Assembly: GCF_003144195.1 (NCBI RefSeq)
Contig: NW_020290033.1
Coordinates: 1-64,000 of the forward strand
Source of the DNA: Ceraceosorus guamensis
Taxonomy: Eukaryota; Basidiomycota; Exobasidiomycetes; Ceraceosorales; Ceraceosoraceae
Length of the DNA stretch: 64,000 nt
Direction of reading: 5' to 3'
Shown: piece after piece, positions 9,077 to 21,400 of the stretch
How the letters are laid out: every line of letters starts with the position of its first letter
Position numbering within the stretch: position 1 is the stretch's first letter
Made by a program: the position numbers and the translations under genes
Notes under the pieces: model-generated
The model's database searches: none
The model's input: only the letters and a program-made list of their open reading frames with translations
Told to the model about the DNA's origin: nothing

Positions 9077-12000
9077 TCATCGATCCGTGCCATCTTCGGC
9101 TTTCCAGCCTGCAAATGTAGCCCAATCAAAAGGTGCGTTTGGATTGGTGCTCCGAGCTAAGCTCTCATCGTCTCCGCCAAAGATGGCAAGCATATCGCTC
9201 CAAGACTGCACTCCCGAAGCGCCATTACCTTCCGCGTTGGCTTGCTGATGTCGGCCCGTCAATGCGCTCGAAGCAGCTCGTGAGTTTGCCGAGAGTCCGC
9301 CCTGAGCTCCTGCTCCACCATTGAAGAAGTTAGCAAGGGCATTGAGACCTCCACCGCCATTGCTTGTGCTCATCATGGCGCTGATTACGTCTACCTGTGA
9401 AGTGTTCCCCGAATCACCAGCGCCAGCATTCGTCATTGCTCCTCCTAGCCCCCATCCTGCAGCGCTAGACATCATCAGATCCGTCATCAGCCCGCCTCCA
9501 GCTAAGAGCGAATTGACGCCTTCGCCGCCCAGCCCGAAACCTAGTCCGGGCGGAAAGGGATCGAATCCTCCAGACATCATGCCAGACGACGGCACGCTCG
9601 ATCCGACATTGTGATGATTTGCCGATGGAGCTCCGCCCGCATGACTTGGTGGCACGCCGCTCGAAGGTCCGAGACCGAAAAGGGGCAGCGCTGGCAAGGC
9701 CGCCTTTCTGCTAGTGTTCGCATCCTGGCCGTGCTTGTCTGTAGCCTCCGCACTATCCTTGTCCTTGGCGCCATTCGCACTGGGGGGTGCGACGATGAAA
9801 TTTTTGGACCGCTGAATGTGGTTGCTTTCTATGAGGCCTTTCCAGTCCGCGATACTCTGTGCCGCGTCAGAAATGAGTCCAGCAGCAGCAGCCCACACGC
9901 TGCCCATCTTGCAAGCTTCATCCGAAGACAACTCTCCCCTCCTCACCCTCGGTTCCATCTCCCTCAAGCATCTAGCTGTAAGCCTTAAGAGGGCGATCTG
10001 GACTCCTGCTCCTGGATTCATGGCTCGCCACCCCATCAGCGTTGCCGCGCGTTTCTCGACTTCTCCTTTGGCCACATTCACGATGGAAGCGCATGTCCAC
10101 ATGACCGGGATCGCACCGACGGCGTGCGCTGCACCGACTTGAAGCTCTTCAACGCTTGTTCCCTCTTCGTCCGTCTCTGCCTCCGAAGTAAGTGAGCCGT
10201 CAGCCGTGAGGCTCGAAGACCCACGAGATCTTTGAGCAGACACGAAACGTCGTGCAGCCGAATCCTTCTGATGTCTTGATGCCGAGCGTGGTTGCCTAGA
10301 AGCCGTATTATCCGATGTATGACCAAGACAAGCCAAATCTGTAAACGCAGACAAGATGCGCTGAATTTGTTCTCCGTGAAGGTTGGATCTTTCTCTACAA
10401 AATTTTCCAGTCGAAGGATTACCGTGTACTTGGCGAAGAATGTCGACCGGACCAGCCATGTGCCACTCGCTGACCGGCCTGCCGTAGATCACGTAGATGA
10501 ACGCCATAGAAAGCAGCAGGTACTGCCTCTGCTGTTGATCGATACTGAGCCATCGAACCAGCACATCGACGGATCTGCTTTCCAAGAACGGCGCTATGGT
10601 GGGCATGCCGCAAGTCAGCTCGGAATCTGAGAAGCCCAGTTCGAATGCAACGCACCCAAATCCCGCTTGGTCTGCGCATCGGCCTCTTTGAGATCCGTAT
10701 TGAATTCCATCAAAGCCCTAGTCGCAAATGATGTCCTCTCGCTCGATGACCTCTTGGCCTCTTGCCTGTTCATACTCCCGTCCATCTTGCGCCACTTGTC
10801 GTAGAGCTGTTTCAGCGTCAAGAACCTCGAGCGCATGACGACTCTTCCGGCATTCCTCAAGCTCTCAATCTCATCCGTCGATGCGCCCGGCTCGCTGTGC
10901 AGCTCGAATTCGTCGTTGGGATCCGTGAGTAAGGATGCGGGTGGAGATACCATTTCGTCATCAAAGGCCATCGCGGCGCTCCAGCAGGCTAGACTGTGCC
11001 ACACGATGGCTTCATGCATGGCCTGTTTTTGGGCGGTGGAGGATGGCGCTCCTTGTTTGGGCACGCAAGCACGCTTTCCAGACGTCTCATCCTGCTCTAC
11101 CTCTCGATGTTCATCTGCAGACTCATTATCGTCCATGTCCTCACTGCTGGCATCACTGTCGTCATCCGTGCTCTTCCTTGGCCGTTCGTTGCGCCTTCGA
11201 CTCACAGAGTCCGGTTGCGCTCTTTCAGACATTTCGCGGGAAGCCGAGAAGTGACTCGCTAGCATCTCGGCGGCCCGAGCAGGAGCAGCAGGTAAGTTGA
11301 GGGCCTGAGCGATGCGCTGGGCGACGACGAGTAATCCTCTTCCAGTGAAAGGCTCTGGACTTCTGGGCGCCCTCCTAGACAGGCGCTCCAATGGAGCCAG
11401 AGGCGCATGCGCTGAGAGGAGCTCCAAAGCCTGGACGGACAAAATGTCTGGTCTTGTGCCCATCATGACCAGAGTGAGATCTCTTCTGACAGCTGCACTG
11501 AGCAGAATTAGGATGTGTGATGTCTTTCCAGGAGAGGAAGGCTGAGGTTCCAGCCTTGGTAGTGTGAGCAAGTACAGTAGAGACAGCAGTAGCGAGCTCG
11601 AAGTGGTAGGCGTTGAAGAGTGCCGGGTGCGCAGCTCAGACAGGGTAGGAAGGTGCGGATGCCAAAGGATGTACGCGTTGGCCCTGCGTGTCCATGCACG
11701 CAAAATAAGGCAACATTGAGCCGATGCCCGTACCACATGCGTATAGCGTATCACTCACCAAGGCGTCAACCTCCGACTGAGCTTTTCGCTGACAACGTCC
11801 AACACGTCTGGAGAATCCTGCTCAGCTTCGAATTTCTGAGCTTCGCCATCCCAGTCTGTCTCAAACTTTTGCTTGGTGGCAAAGCTCTTGTTCTTCACCA
11901 AGTATTGTGCGAGAAGGGACAATGGGCGCATGGCGAGCTGTGCGCCAGCCGTGAATCCAGGACTAATGTTGTTCGGCAAAAAGATTTGCAATTGCTCGAC

Positions 12001-13380
12001 CGAGGCGCGCGTAGTTGGAGAGGGTGATCTCTTGTGGGGAGAGATGTTCATGCTCTCAGACTTGACTTGTGCCGAAGACACGAGATTTTGGACTGCCCTG
12101 GCGGCATCGCGCCCATCCAATGTCAAGCTGCCTGACGCAGTATTTGTGCGCGCCTGTGCTTGTGCAATTGCTGAGCTTTGCTGCACCTCTTTCCCGCTGC
12201 TCGCGTTGAGCTTCTCGCGAGACGAAGGATAGTTTGCAGGGTCGCGATTGGCAGATACAGTCGCTTGAAAGCGAGTTGGGGATCGCATCTCCACCTGCGA
12301 TTCATCTTCGTCCTCTTCCAGACTGACAGAGTCGCCATCATCTTCTGGCAGCACCAAAGGTACACCTGAGGTCCTTCGCGTGCTCGCACCCGACTTTTTG
12401 TTGGTATTTCTCTTCTCGTCCTGCTCGACGTCCACGACGCGCTTCCGCTTGCCCCGCGCATTCTTTTCGTACACCAAGCAGGTCAAGTTCATATTGGCGC
12501 ACCTGACGCATCTCAGATGCTCGGGCAGGGGCTCTGTAGTGGACACTGTGTCTGCGAGCAAGACCTGTTCAGGCAAATTGCACTTTGCTTTGCGCTTCCT
12601 GCACTGCGTGCAAGTTCGAGCCGCGTACGAGCCGCGAGGACCTCGCTGGACGGGTGCCAAAACATCCGAAGAAGCTGTCCTTGTCGCTTCGACTGTCCGG
12701 CTCGTCATCGTGGGCTTTGCCGCAATTGAGCTCGCGGCCTCTCGCAGAACGGAAGCATTGCTGCGGAGCTGCGTGTCTGAGCCTCTACTTGCAGAGAACG
12801 CTCGTGAGTCTTCGACATTCGGCTCTCTCCGACGCGATCCACCGCCATACCCATCTCGTGCTTCTCTGTTTGGGAATGCACGCTCTTCGTGAGCTGGGAG
12901 GCGTTGGTGATCGTGCAATAAAGGGGACCCAGCTCCGACAGCCCAGCGAGACGAGTGGCCGTGATTGAACGCTTCTGCATCCTTCCTTGCATCCGCCTCG
13001 TGGCGCAAAGATGCTAATCTTTGACGTGCATCTTCATCGCGAGACGAATGGTGCAACGCTGAATCTCTGGCCAGATCCGCGTTGAGCTGCTGTCCTCGAG
13101 TTTCCGGTGGCGAGATAATCCTGGGAAGGGTAACATGATCCAAAGCATTGCCGCTCGAAGGCGAATGGAGAAAGGTGGAGAGCGGAGCACTTGGAAATGA
13201 TCCTCTGGGCTGCTGCTGCTGCTGATGCGGTGCTGGAGCGGGACTGCCCTCAAAAGCAGCGTGAGGTCTGGAAGGACTCCTTTCCGCGAGACGTTGCTGC
13301 TCGTTATGATCCTCTTCATCTCCTTGACGTTGACGGCTCCGAGCGTCAGAGACGGAGGGATAGTGACGTCGATGATGCAT
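9077..13380 (-). CDS. Zn2Cys6 fungal-type transcription factor
   Basis: Three exons (13380-11759, 11683-10656, 10593-9077) close in frame to 1388 residues. A binuclear zinc cluster starts at C257: C-x2-C-x6-C (CTQCRKRKAKC), then a 23-residue spacer, then C291-x2-C294-x6-C301. The spacer is longer than the usual 5-16 residues. A basic segment (GKRKRVVDVEQDEKRN) follows, as in DNA-binding linkers. The middle region (FLPNNISPGFTAGAQLAMRP, LSLLAQYLVKNKSFATKQKF, SLLLSLLYLLTLPRLEP) is helical and resembles the regulatory domain of C6 factors. The C-terminus is Gly/Ser/Asn-rich and ends in an acidic-aromatic patch (SDMLAIFGGDDESLARS, FDWATFAGWKAED) that looks like an activation domain. It therefore probably acts as a nuclear DNA-binding regulator; the target genes are unknown. 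The acceptor of intron 2 was chosen because CTGAC branch and CCATAG acceptor restore the frame. Confidence 0.86.
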
Positions 13381-15646
13381 CGTGCCAAGACTGGGTGCTT
13401 GTCGATGCAGGACTCAGTGATTACTCGCCCGTGGGAGAGCCGATAGCCAAAGGGCGACTGCGCAATCTTGACGACCTCCTGAAATATTCCGATGCGAACA
13501 ATCACCAATCAAAATTCGAAGTGCGGGAGCGATGAACAGACTTTAGACCCGGCGTGCGTCGATTCACAGCAGCAGGACAAACACCCTTGTGTTCCTTGCT
13601 GCCGAGTCGCGGTGCAGTCGACGGCAAGAGACGCCGGAGAGACAAGCACTCCAAGTCTGACTACCTGTGCCTGATTCGCTGCGCAGTACAGCAACGAACC
13701 AGTCAAAGTCTGATTGTAGAGGAGCGTGGGATCTTGCTAATCGTGTGCTCCGCTATACCAGCCCAGCTGTGCTGCGGCAGTATCGTTGAACGGGAAGCAA
13801 GGCGAGGATGACGATCAGTTGGATTATTTCCGCCGGTGGATTCCGCCTTGTGGAAAGTTTCCGCCGACCAGTGACGCGAGTGCTGAAGATTGTGATCGCT
13901 GCAGCTTGCTCGCCGCTTCGATCTTTCGTTTTTACTGTAGCGCTTATGGGGATCCATCAGCTAAGCACCGCCTGACCAGTGTGCCGGATCTTCTGCAAAT
14001 CAAGAGACCACCTCGAAGCTGTAGCGGAGGGTGCGAGACGACTGTCAACGTCAGAGATTCATGTCCAGATTGGAAGGGGCAGCTGGCGCGAATGGAATTT
14101 GTTGCACATGCAGCAGCTCCCCGCATCTGTAGGCTAGCTGTAGCGGATGAGACGCACGGCGCCTGCGCCCAATTGACACCCACGCCTGACGCATATATGC
14201 TGCATTCACATTCTTAGTTACATATGCTGGCAGCGCTGCTATTCAACATAATAATAATACTCGTGCCCGTGTGTGTACACGTATATATTCAAATTTAGGT
14301 TCGCGACTGCGCTGTATAGCCGCGTGCAGGCGAGACTTGACGCGTCCGTATACCGCGGTTCGGCCGCCCAGCAGTCACGAGCACGAACGCATGCTGCTGC
14401 TGCATGGGCTGGCGATCGTATAAATACGTGTGCATATATATATCCATATGCTTTCTTTCCGCCAGACCTCCGCGCGCGGAACACCTGCTGCTGCAGCAGC
14501 GCTGGGTGCGACATGAACAGCAGGGTGGTCCCGCTGTTTACCGGCTGCGTCAACCATACACGTGGCCTCGCTTCACTTCAATGTCGACAGATTCGCGCTT
14601 GTGAAGCCGACCAATCGCCTGGACACTTCCAGAACTCAGCTTCCACCTCTGTTTAGACACCTCTGCTGGACTGTGCAACGAAGTCTCCCTTCTTGCGCTC
14701 CGCTTGCGAGTTGCCGCAGTGTCAGGTGGGGACCGCTTCAACCTCCCACCATCGAGATCCGCGCGGATGTAATCGGCTCGCGTACTTCATATATGGACAT
14801 TGCGCGGACCGTAAGAATATTCCTTAGCGTGGAGAGAGAGACATGGACCATAGTCATTAGCGCTGTGGCGGGTGCTGCCAATCCGATCCTCAGCTTCGTG
14901 ACAACCCAATCTTGCGACTTGACCAATCGAAGAGACGACTCGCGCGAACGCAAAGGCCAAGACATAATCCCGGCAAGAAGGCCTTGCCGAACTTGATTAC
15001 AGGGGGTCATTTGGTTGATGACGCTAAGAGAAGCAATTGAATGCACCCCGCTCTACCGCTCCTTCGGGAATTGCTCAAACCGTGCCGCTGATTGCAGCGC
15101 GTCGCGCGGTGCTCGTGAGATGCTGCTGCACGCATCTTCCGTTAGCGCATCTCCCCGATCCATACATGCAAGCCACCACATGTTCCAGCACGCGGGGACG
15201 GGGATTGGGACGGGGACGGGGACAGCGCTGGGAAAGGGGAAAGCAAGTTTTGGCTCGAATGGCACGCGCGATGCCGTGCTTGCAATCACGGATCATCCAT
15301 TCAGCGCTCTGCTGATTGCCCTCGTGACGCTTGCATGGACTCATGACTCACCCGTCGTCTCACTCACCGCGGTGCCTTCGCTGACCGAGCTCCGTCCTTT
15401 CGGCTCTCTCCTTGGTGACCCGCCGCCTGCTTCGCTCCTTCGACACGGTCATTACACACACGGAAACGCCGCTCTTCCTCGCGATACTTCCACCACCTCT
15501 TCCACTCGCTCGCCTTCCGCTCCTCCCGTCCTCCCTGTCCCGCCAACGTGAGGCCGGATTCGATCAAAAGAGAAGCCAACCTACGGCCTGAGCTCGAATC
15601 GACCCACACGCCACAGCTCCGAGCACGCTCAAAAGATTCGGCGACG
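13381..15646. other. 2.3-kb intergenic region upstream of two divergent genes
   Basis: The region lies between the start codons of the zinc-cluster factor (-) and the carboxylesterase (+). No ORF shows family features or plausible splice structure. It contains AT-rich patches (ATAATAATAAT near 14250, TATATATA near 14436) and a G-run cluster at 15194-15221. It may carry long regulatory sequences or untranslated transcripts; nothing visible proves either. Confidence 0.5.
15194..15221 (+). promoter_or_regulatory. G-quadruplex-prone G-run cluster
   Basis: Five runs of three or four G (15194-15197, 15200-15203, 15207-15209, 15212-15215, 15218-15221) are separated by loops of only two or three bases. 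This fits the G3+N1-7 rule for intramolecular quadruplexes. The cluster is 425 bases upstream of the carboxylesterase start on its coding strand. A regulatory role is inferred from position only. Confidence 0.55.
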
Positions 15647-18161
15647 ATGCGAGGGGCATCGTTGCAGTACGCCTTCACTTTGTTGTCTGTGGTGGTGCTG
15701 GTGATCGCCACGATAGGGGCCGCTGCTCAAGGCACAAGCTCACAAGGTCGACGACGAGACGTAGCGCGTATCGAAAAGTCGAAGCGCAAGTCACATGTCT
15801 CGCGGGATGTCCCATTGACCGACGCGACGCTCCGAGTGTTGTATCAAAACGATTTGGATTGGCAAAGAGCAGCGAGCGGCAATCGTCAAGCGGCATACAT
15901 CTCGCTGACGAGCAGCAAATTTTCTTTGGCGGATGCGACAACTGCGTGTGCCGCCTTGTCCGAACAGCTTGCTACCGTCACGACTACGGCGTCCAAGGGA
16001 GGCAAACTCAAAGTATCCGATGCGGGTCTGCAATCGCAGTTGAACTATCTGTTGTACACCAAACAAGCAGCATCTGGAGATGCGTGGTGGACCGCCAATG
16101 GCAATCGGCTGCGCATCAACGCAGCGGACGATGTGACGCTCGTCGCAAATATCACGCGAACCAACAGGTACTTTTCTCTCTGCACGCAACGAGCACCGTG
16201 GAATTTTGCCAATGGAACGGATACGAGCGTGCAGTGGCAAGTGACGGCCAACGGTGATGCAGCGAGCTGGACCGGGTGAGTTTGCGATGCTCAAGAAATC
16301 CGCGGGAACCGCATTCATGGCTAATCACCACGTCCACGTCTCTGCCGACAGCTATCGCGATGCCAAGTCGTTTCGCTTCCAGGCGCTTCCCTTCGCTAGT
16401 GCTCAGCGCTTTTCCAGCTCTACTCCCCTGATCCCTAGCGGTGCATATCGAGCACTCGATCCGAGCAGGGACAAACAATGTCCCCAGACCAGCGGCACAG
16501 ACAAAACTTGGACAGAGGATTGTCTCTTCACTAGCATCTACACACCCGTCATTCCCAGCCTCTCGCAACGTCGATCCAAGACGGGCCTCAGACCCATCAT
16601 GGTGTGGATATACGGCGGTGGCTTCTCGTCCGGAAGCGGTCAAGACTTCACCTTTGACGCGGGCGACTTCGCCAGCAGGAATGACGTCGTCGTCGTCACG
16701 GTGAGTGGCGGGCGTGGAAGAGCCGCGACAAAGGCCATGCGCGCTGACCGCTTGACACGCATTGAAATGCACTGCGTCGCGACACGCCAGCCTAACTATC
16801 GTCTCGGATCGTTAGGTTGGCTCTCCATCGATGACAGAGCCAAGGGCAACTACGGCATTTCCGACATTATCTCCGTCTTGCAGTGGATCCAACGCAACAT
16901 CGCAGTCTTTGGAGGAGACGCCTCGCGAGTGACGATCGCAGGACAAAGTGCAGGCGCTCAAATTGTCAACCTGCTCTTGTCTTCTCCCGCTGCAAAGGGT
17001 CTCTTCAGAGGCGCCATTGTGCAATCTTCGAGACCTTCAGATGCGTCCAACACTCTTCAAGCGGCCAGTACCTCCAGCTCATCCAATGCGCTCGCTGCCA
17101 GCGTCATTGCCAAGCTGGGATGTGGAGATGCCCCGGACAAGCTCGTGTGCCTGAGAGGCTTGTCGCCAGATCGCTTCCTACAGACGTCTCAATTCAGTCG
17201 CCCCGTCGTGGACGGTGCGCTGGTGCGCACAAATCGGTTGGACGTGACGGGCAAGAATGGTGGTATCACGAATGCCGTGCCGACCATCATCGGATTCATG
17301 CGGGACGAGATGGCTGCGCTCGGATATTACCCGCCAGCCTCTCAGACGAACCTTTCGGAGGCGCTCAAGAGCGCAGGTATTGCCCAAGCGGACATTTCCA
17401 CCGTCGTTGCCAATCCCGAAAACGCCTTCCCGGACACGGGTGTGCGGGACACGACTGTGCGCGTGCAGAGCTTGATCAGCGGAATCGCTCGATGCGGTCA
17501 GGAATCCACCATTGCTGCTGCTGCGCGCAACAACGCGCTCCCGGCCATCTACGCCTACGTGCAAGATCAGCGAAGTCTTCAAATTCCAAATTACGATCCG
17601 AATGCCATTTGTCAAGCCAAGGGAGGCAGTGCCAATTCTGGCTACTACTATTGTCACAGTGGAGACCTGCTCACAGTGTTCGGCACGTACGGTTCGGCCT
17701 TTGGAATCTCACCGCGGGACAATTTGGACATTACCTACGTCAATCTTCAGATGGACATGTGGGGCGCATTCGTCAGGAATGCGGATCCCAACCTCAAAGC
17801 TGGATACTTGAGCGCCAGAGGAGCAGCCTACGCCACTTCTCTATCCGCCATTGCCTCCTTGCCTTCAGGCTGGCAAGCCACTACCGCGTCAAATTTGGGT
17901 CTGCTCAGCTTCGGGCCGCGTCCAGTCATGACCAAGCTTGGAAGCGGCCAAGTAGGCAAACAGTGCCGCGTGCTGGGCAGATCGCTCGATTATGTCCAGA
18001 ACGGCGGAAATCCTAGCAATGCGGGAAGCAGTGGCAGTGCACGGACCGCCGGCAGCCCCGACACAAATTCCAATGCTGCAGCTGCCGGCACTTCCTCCTC
18101 CGAAACGCCCAACCCCTCAAGCTCGACCTGCATTGGAGCTTTCTGCTTCGACCTATTCTGA
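15647..18161 (+). CDS. Secreted type-B carboxylesterase
   Basis: Exons 15647-16275, 16352-16700 and 16791-18161 give 782 residues. The N-terminus (MRGASLQYAFTLLSVVVLVI, ending AAAQG) is a signal peptide, so the enzyme is probably secreted. It belongs to the alpha/beta-hydrolase carboxylesterase/lipase family, which hydrolyses carboxylic esters. Visible hallmarks are the oxyanion-hole block VWIYGGGFSSGSG, the nucleophile elbow GQSAGAQ with S379, a likely acid E499 (FMRDEMAALG), and a likely histidine H615 (CHSGDL). About 210 residues precede the esterase core (which opens SFRFQALPFA). Such a long N-terminal part occurs in a subgroup of basidiomycete esterases. The Ser/Thr/Asn-rich tail ends with a short Cys-containing segment (CIGAFCFDLF). 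Intron 2 is stop-free and a multiple of three, so its retention would add 30 residues after VVVT. The substrate is not predictable. Confidence 0.9.
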
Positions 18162-18454
18162 GTATCTTTTGCTGCAACTTCGTTTGAAATTTCCCGGCCG
18201 CAGACAAACTTTTGTCAATGCGCGCATCATTTTGTATCAAAAGTTCTATTGCATCTACTGTAACGTCGAGTCTTGCCAAACCTTGAAGGCGTACGAAGTG
18301 TGACGAGGCACAAGAAGAAACAGAGCGGAGGCTATGTCGCATTGCGTGCGGCCGCAATTGCCCAGAATCTCAAGCCTCGCGTAGCCTGAAGGGTTAAATG
18401 TCTGCTGAAGCGCGCCAAACATTGTCGCTTCGGATGCGCAGCTTCCAACGTATC

Positions 18455-21400
18455 CTAGACATCATCATTGCCGATATCTTCATCCCGTTTATCCTCAGAA
18501 GGTGGATCGTCAGCAGGGTCTTGAAGCCCAGCCAGCTCGGACAGGGCAAAGATGATCTTGTCGACCGTGTCCACGTGATAATGAGCCAGGGTCTTCTTGC
18601 TCGAAGGCCCCACAGCGGTTGTCCAGATGCCGTCCGAGTGGAGCGCCATGGGTCTCGGACTTCCCATTTGCTGCTTGGGATTCAGAGGTGCGGGTGGAGA
18701 GATGACGAGAGTTTGCGTCGGCGCAAGGCACATCGCTGCTGCTTCCTCATCTGCCGGCGTCTGAGGCACGTGGCCCGCGCTCTCGCCTCTCGTCGCGTGC
18801 CGCAGAGAGGATGAATTGCCGCAAGCGCCGAGCGAAGGGCTGTCCATACTGCCACTGCTAGCGAGCGAGCCCAGCGAACACAGAACGCGGAACATGTCCT
18901 CCTGTGCAGACCAAAGAGCAATCACGATTAGCATTCTGCACACGACCCCTTCGCGACGCCAGCCGACTCACATCAGTCTTGTCATCGCCAGCACAAAAGA
19001 CGAACTCAGCCGAGCTTGCATACTCGTACAATATCCGTTTGCAAATCTCTCCCTTGTTGACGGCAAGAGGTCGGCATTCCAGATTCTTCTTTCCAACCAA
19101 AACCTCTACACCTATGCTCGGATCTTTCTGGACCAGGTCGTTCAGGTGAGCTTGCGCTTCTCGAGCCTGGAATGCGCCGTAGTCGGGATCCGCCTGTCGA
19201 TAATGCCAAGTCATCGAGCTCTTCTTGGCTTCGATTTCGCTGCCCGGTACGCGCTCGGTAAAGTAGGAAAACACCTTTTTAACATCTTGCATCCACGACA
19301 TGTCCAGCACCTCTGTCAGATTCTCCCACTTGCCCTCGCCAGGCTTGCGCACGTACCCTCCGTGCTCCGCGCTAAAGCCAAGGTTCTTGAGGTGGCCCAG
19401 ATGCTTGTCCAAAAAGTCGGCATCTCGACCGCTGATAATGTAGATGACGTTCCTCTCATCCTCCGAAAGCTTTTGCAGCGCCTCCAACAGCCGCTTGGAA
19501 GGCACAGCATCTGCCGGATTCTTGACGATGGGCGTCAAGGTGCCATCGTAATCCAACAGTATTAGGCGCTTTTGAGCCTTGTGAAACTTTTCCACCATCA
19601 AGGTGCGGTTCAGCGGTGGGGTGAAATGCGCAGCATGCTCCGAAAGCAAGCGCAGCAAGAGCAACTTGAGCAATGATGCCGCCCAGGTGTGGCTGGTGTG
19701 GGAAACGACTTGGTGGTATAGCTGGTCATGGCGAGCGATACGTTCTTCGTCGCTAAGCCGTAGAGCGTAGTCGATTGCCTTGCAGGCATGCGCGGTGGCC
19801 CACGGGTTGATCTGTTGGAGAGCGACCTTCTGATAAGTCGCGGGAAAAGTCCCAGCAAGCAAGATCGACTCTACTCACCTGGATCGCAGAACGAAGGCGT
19901 CCAACAGATCCGCTGAACTCGGAAGCGATCAGAGGCGCTTTACCAGACCTCTCCTGACAAACGATGAATTCCATCGGCGTCGTCGACATTCCGTCTCTGA
20001 CAGTCGTGACCAGCAGCAAGTCGGCTACGCTAAGCAGAGCAAAGTACTCTTCTCGCTCGATGATCTGGTGATAATGATGAACAGGGGTAAAGTTGAGACT
20101 GCCAAAGTCTCCATTGATCTGACTGACGAGCTCCGACACTTGTCGTTCGAGCAGGGGCGAGTCATTGAGCGCAGGCGCCGTGACCTGAATGAGCACGACT
20201 TGACCTCTCCATTCGGGAAATTCTTCGAGGAGCTTGTAAAACGCTTGCAGCTTTTGGATCACCCCGCGAACGACGTCAAGCTTATCTCTCCCGATGATCA
20301 GCTTTTTCCCCTTGTACATCTCTCGAATGGCCGCAACCTTGGGAGCGACTCCGGGCGCGCGACTGTCCCTGTCTATCTTTTCTGCATCGATCCCGATCGG
20401 GTTGTAGCTGATGTTGGTGATGTGGCCGTTGCTGGATTCGACGGTGTTGTTGGATGCTTCAAAGCCGCAGACTCTGATGCAGGAGGACAAAAAGTGACGG
20501 GAGTAGGAAAAAGCCTGGAAGCAGGCCAAATCAGCTCCCAGCATGCCCTCAATGATTTCGCGTCGCTCTGTAGAGTGTGGCAAAAGGCGTCAAAGCGAGG
20601 AAGCAATGGATTCGTTGGGTGAAGATAGCACTCACGCGGCAAGCAGCGGAAGATCTCGCTCGAGGGAAAGGGTGCATGGACGAACAGTCCGATGTGAGCG
20701 TCGGGGACCATTCGTCGAAGCATCTGAGGCACGAGGAGCAAATGGTAGTCGTGTATCCAGACCATGTCTCCCGCCTTGTATTCTTCGGCTATGCGCTTGG
20801 CGAACGCCTCGTTGGCTGCTACGTAAGCATCCCACGCATGCTCATCGTACGTCATTCGGCGATCTGCCGGAACGTCTTGCCAGAGCAGATAATGTAGCAA
20901 GGGCCACAGCGCTGGAGCGTCGGTGGAAGGGAACAACGCGCGTCAAAATCTGCCTGTGTCGCATCTTTACAGGCGTACGCGTTAACACCACTCACTGGTC
21001 TTGCAATAGCCTTCGTAGTGTCCATGCGCAACATTGTGCTCCAGCCACACGGGCACGTACTTTATCCCATGCTCTTGAACAGCAGACGTAGCATTTTGAC
21101 GCGCCGGTCCATCCGGACCGATAGGCTCTGCTCCATTCATGCGTGGAGTAGGCACCTTGCCCACAGCCTCGCTCGGTGCGCCTTTGGGATCGAGCAAGAG
21201 CGCATCCCTCGCAGCCCAGTTGTCAGCGCTATCCAGCCCAGCCAAGATGGCTTCAATCTCTTTGCGCTCTTCGGCTGTCGTCTGACTAGCTTCTTTGCGC
21301 TCATCATTGCGTGCCTGCGCCGCAAAGGAAATGTCGCCTGGCCAACCGACGAATGTCTGCCTGTGGGTGGCGCACAGGCTCCTGATCCCGCTATTGAGGG

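Noticed and set aside
13786-14217. 143-codon plus-strand ORF
   Set aside because: No motif; composition resembles non-coding neighbours.
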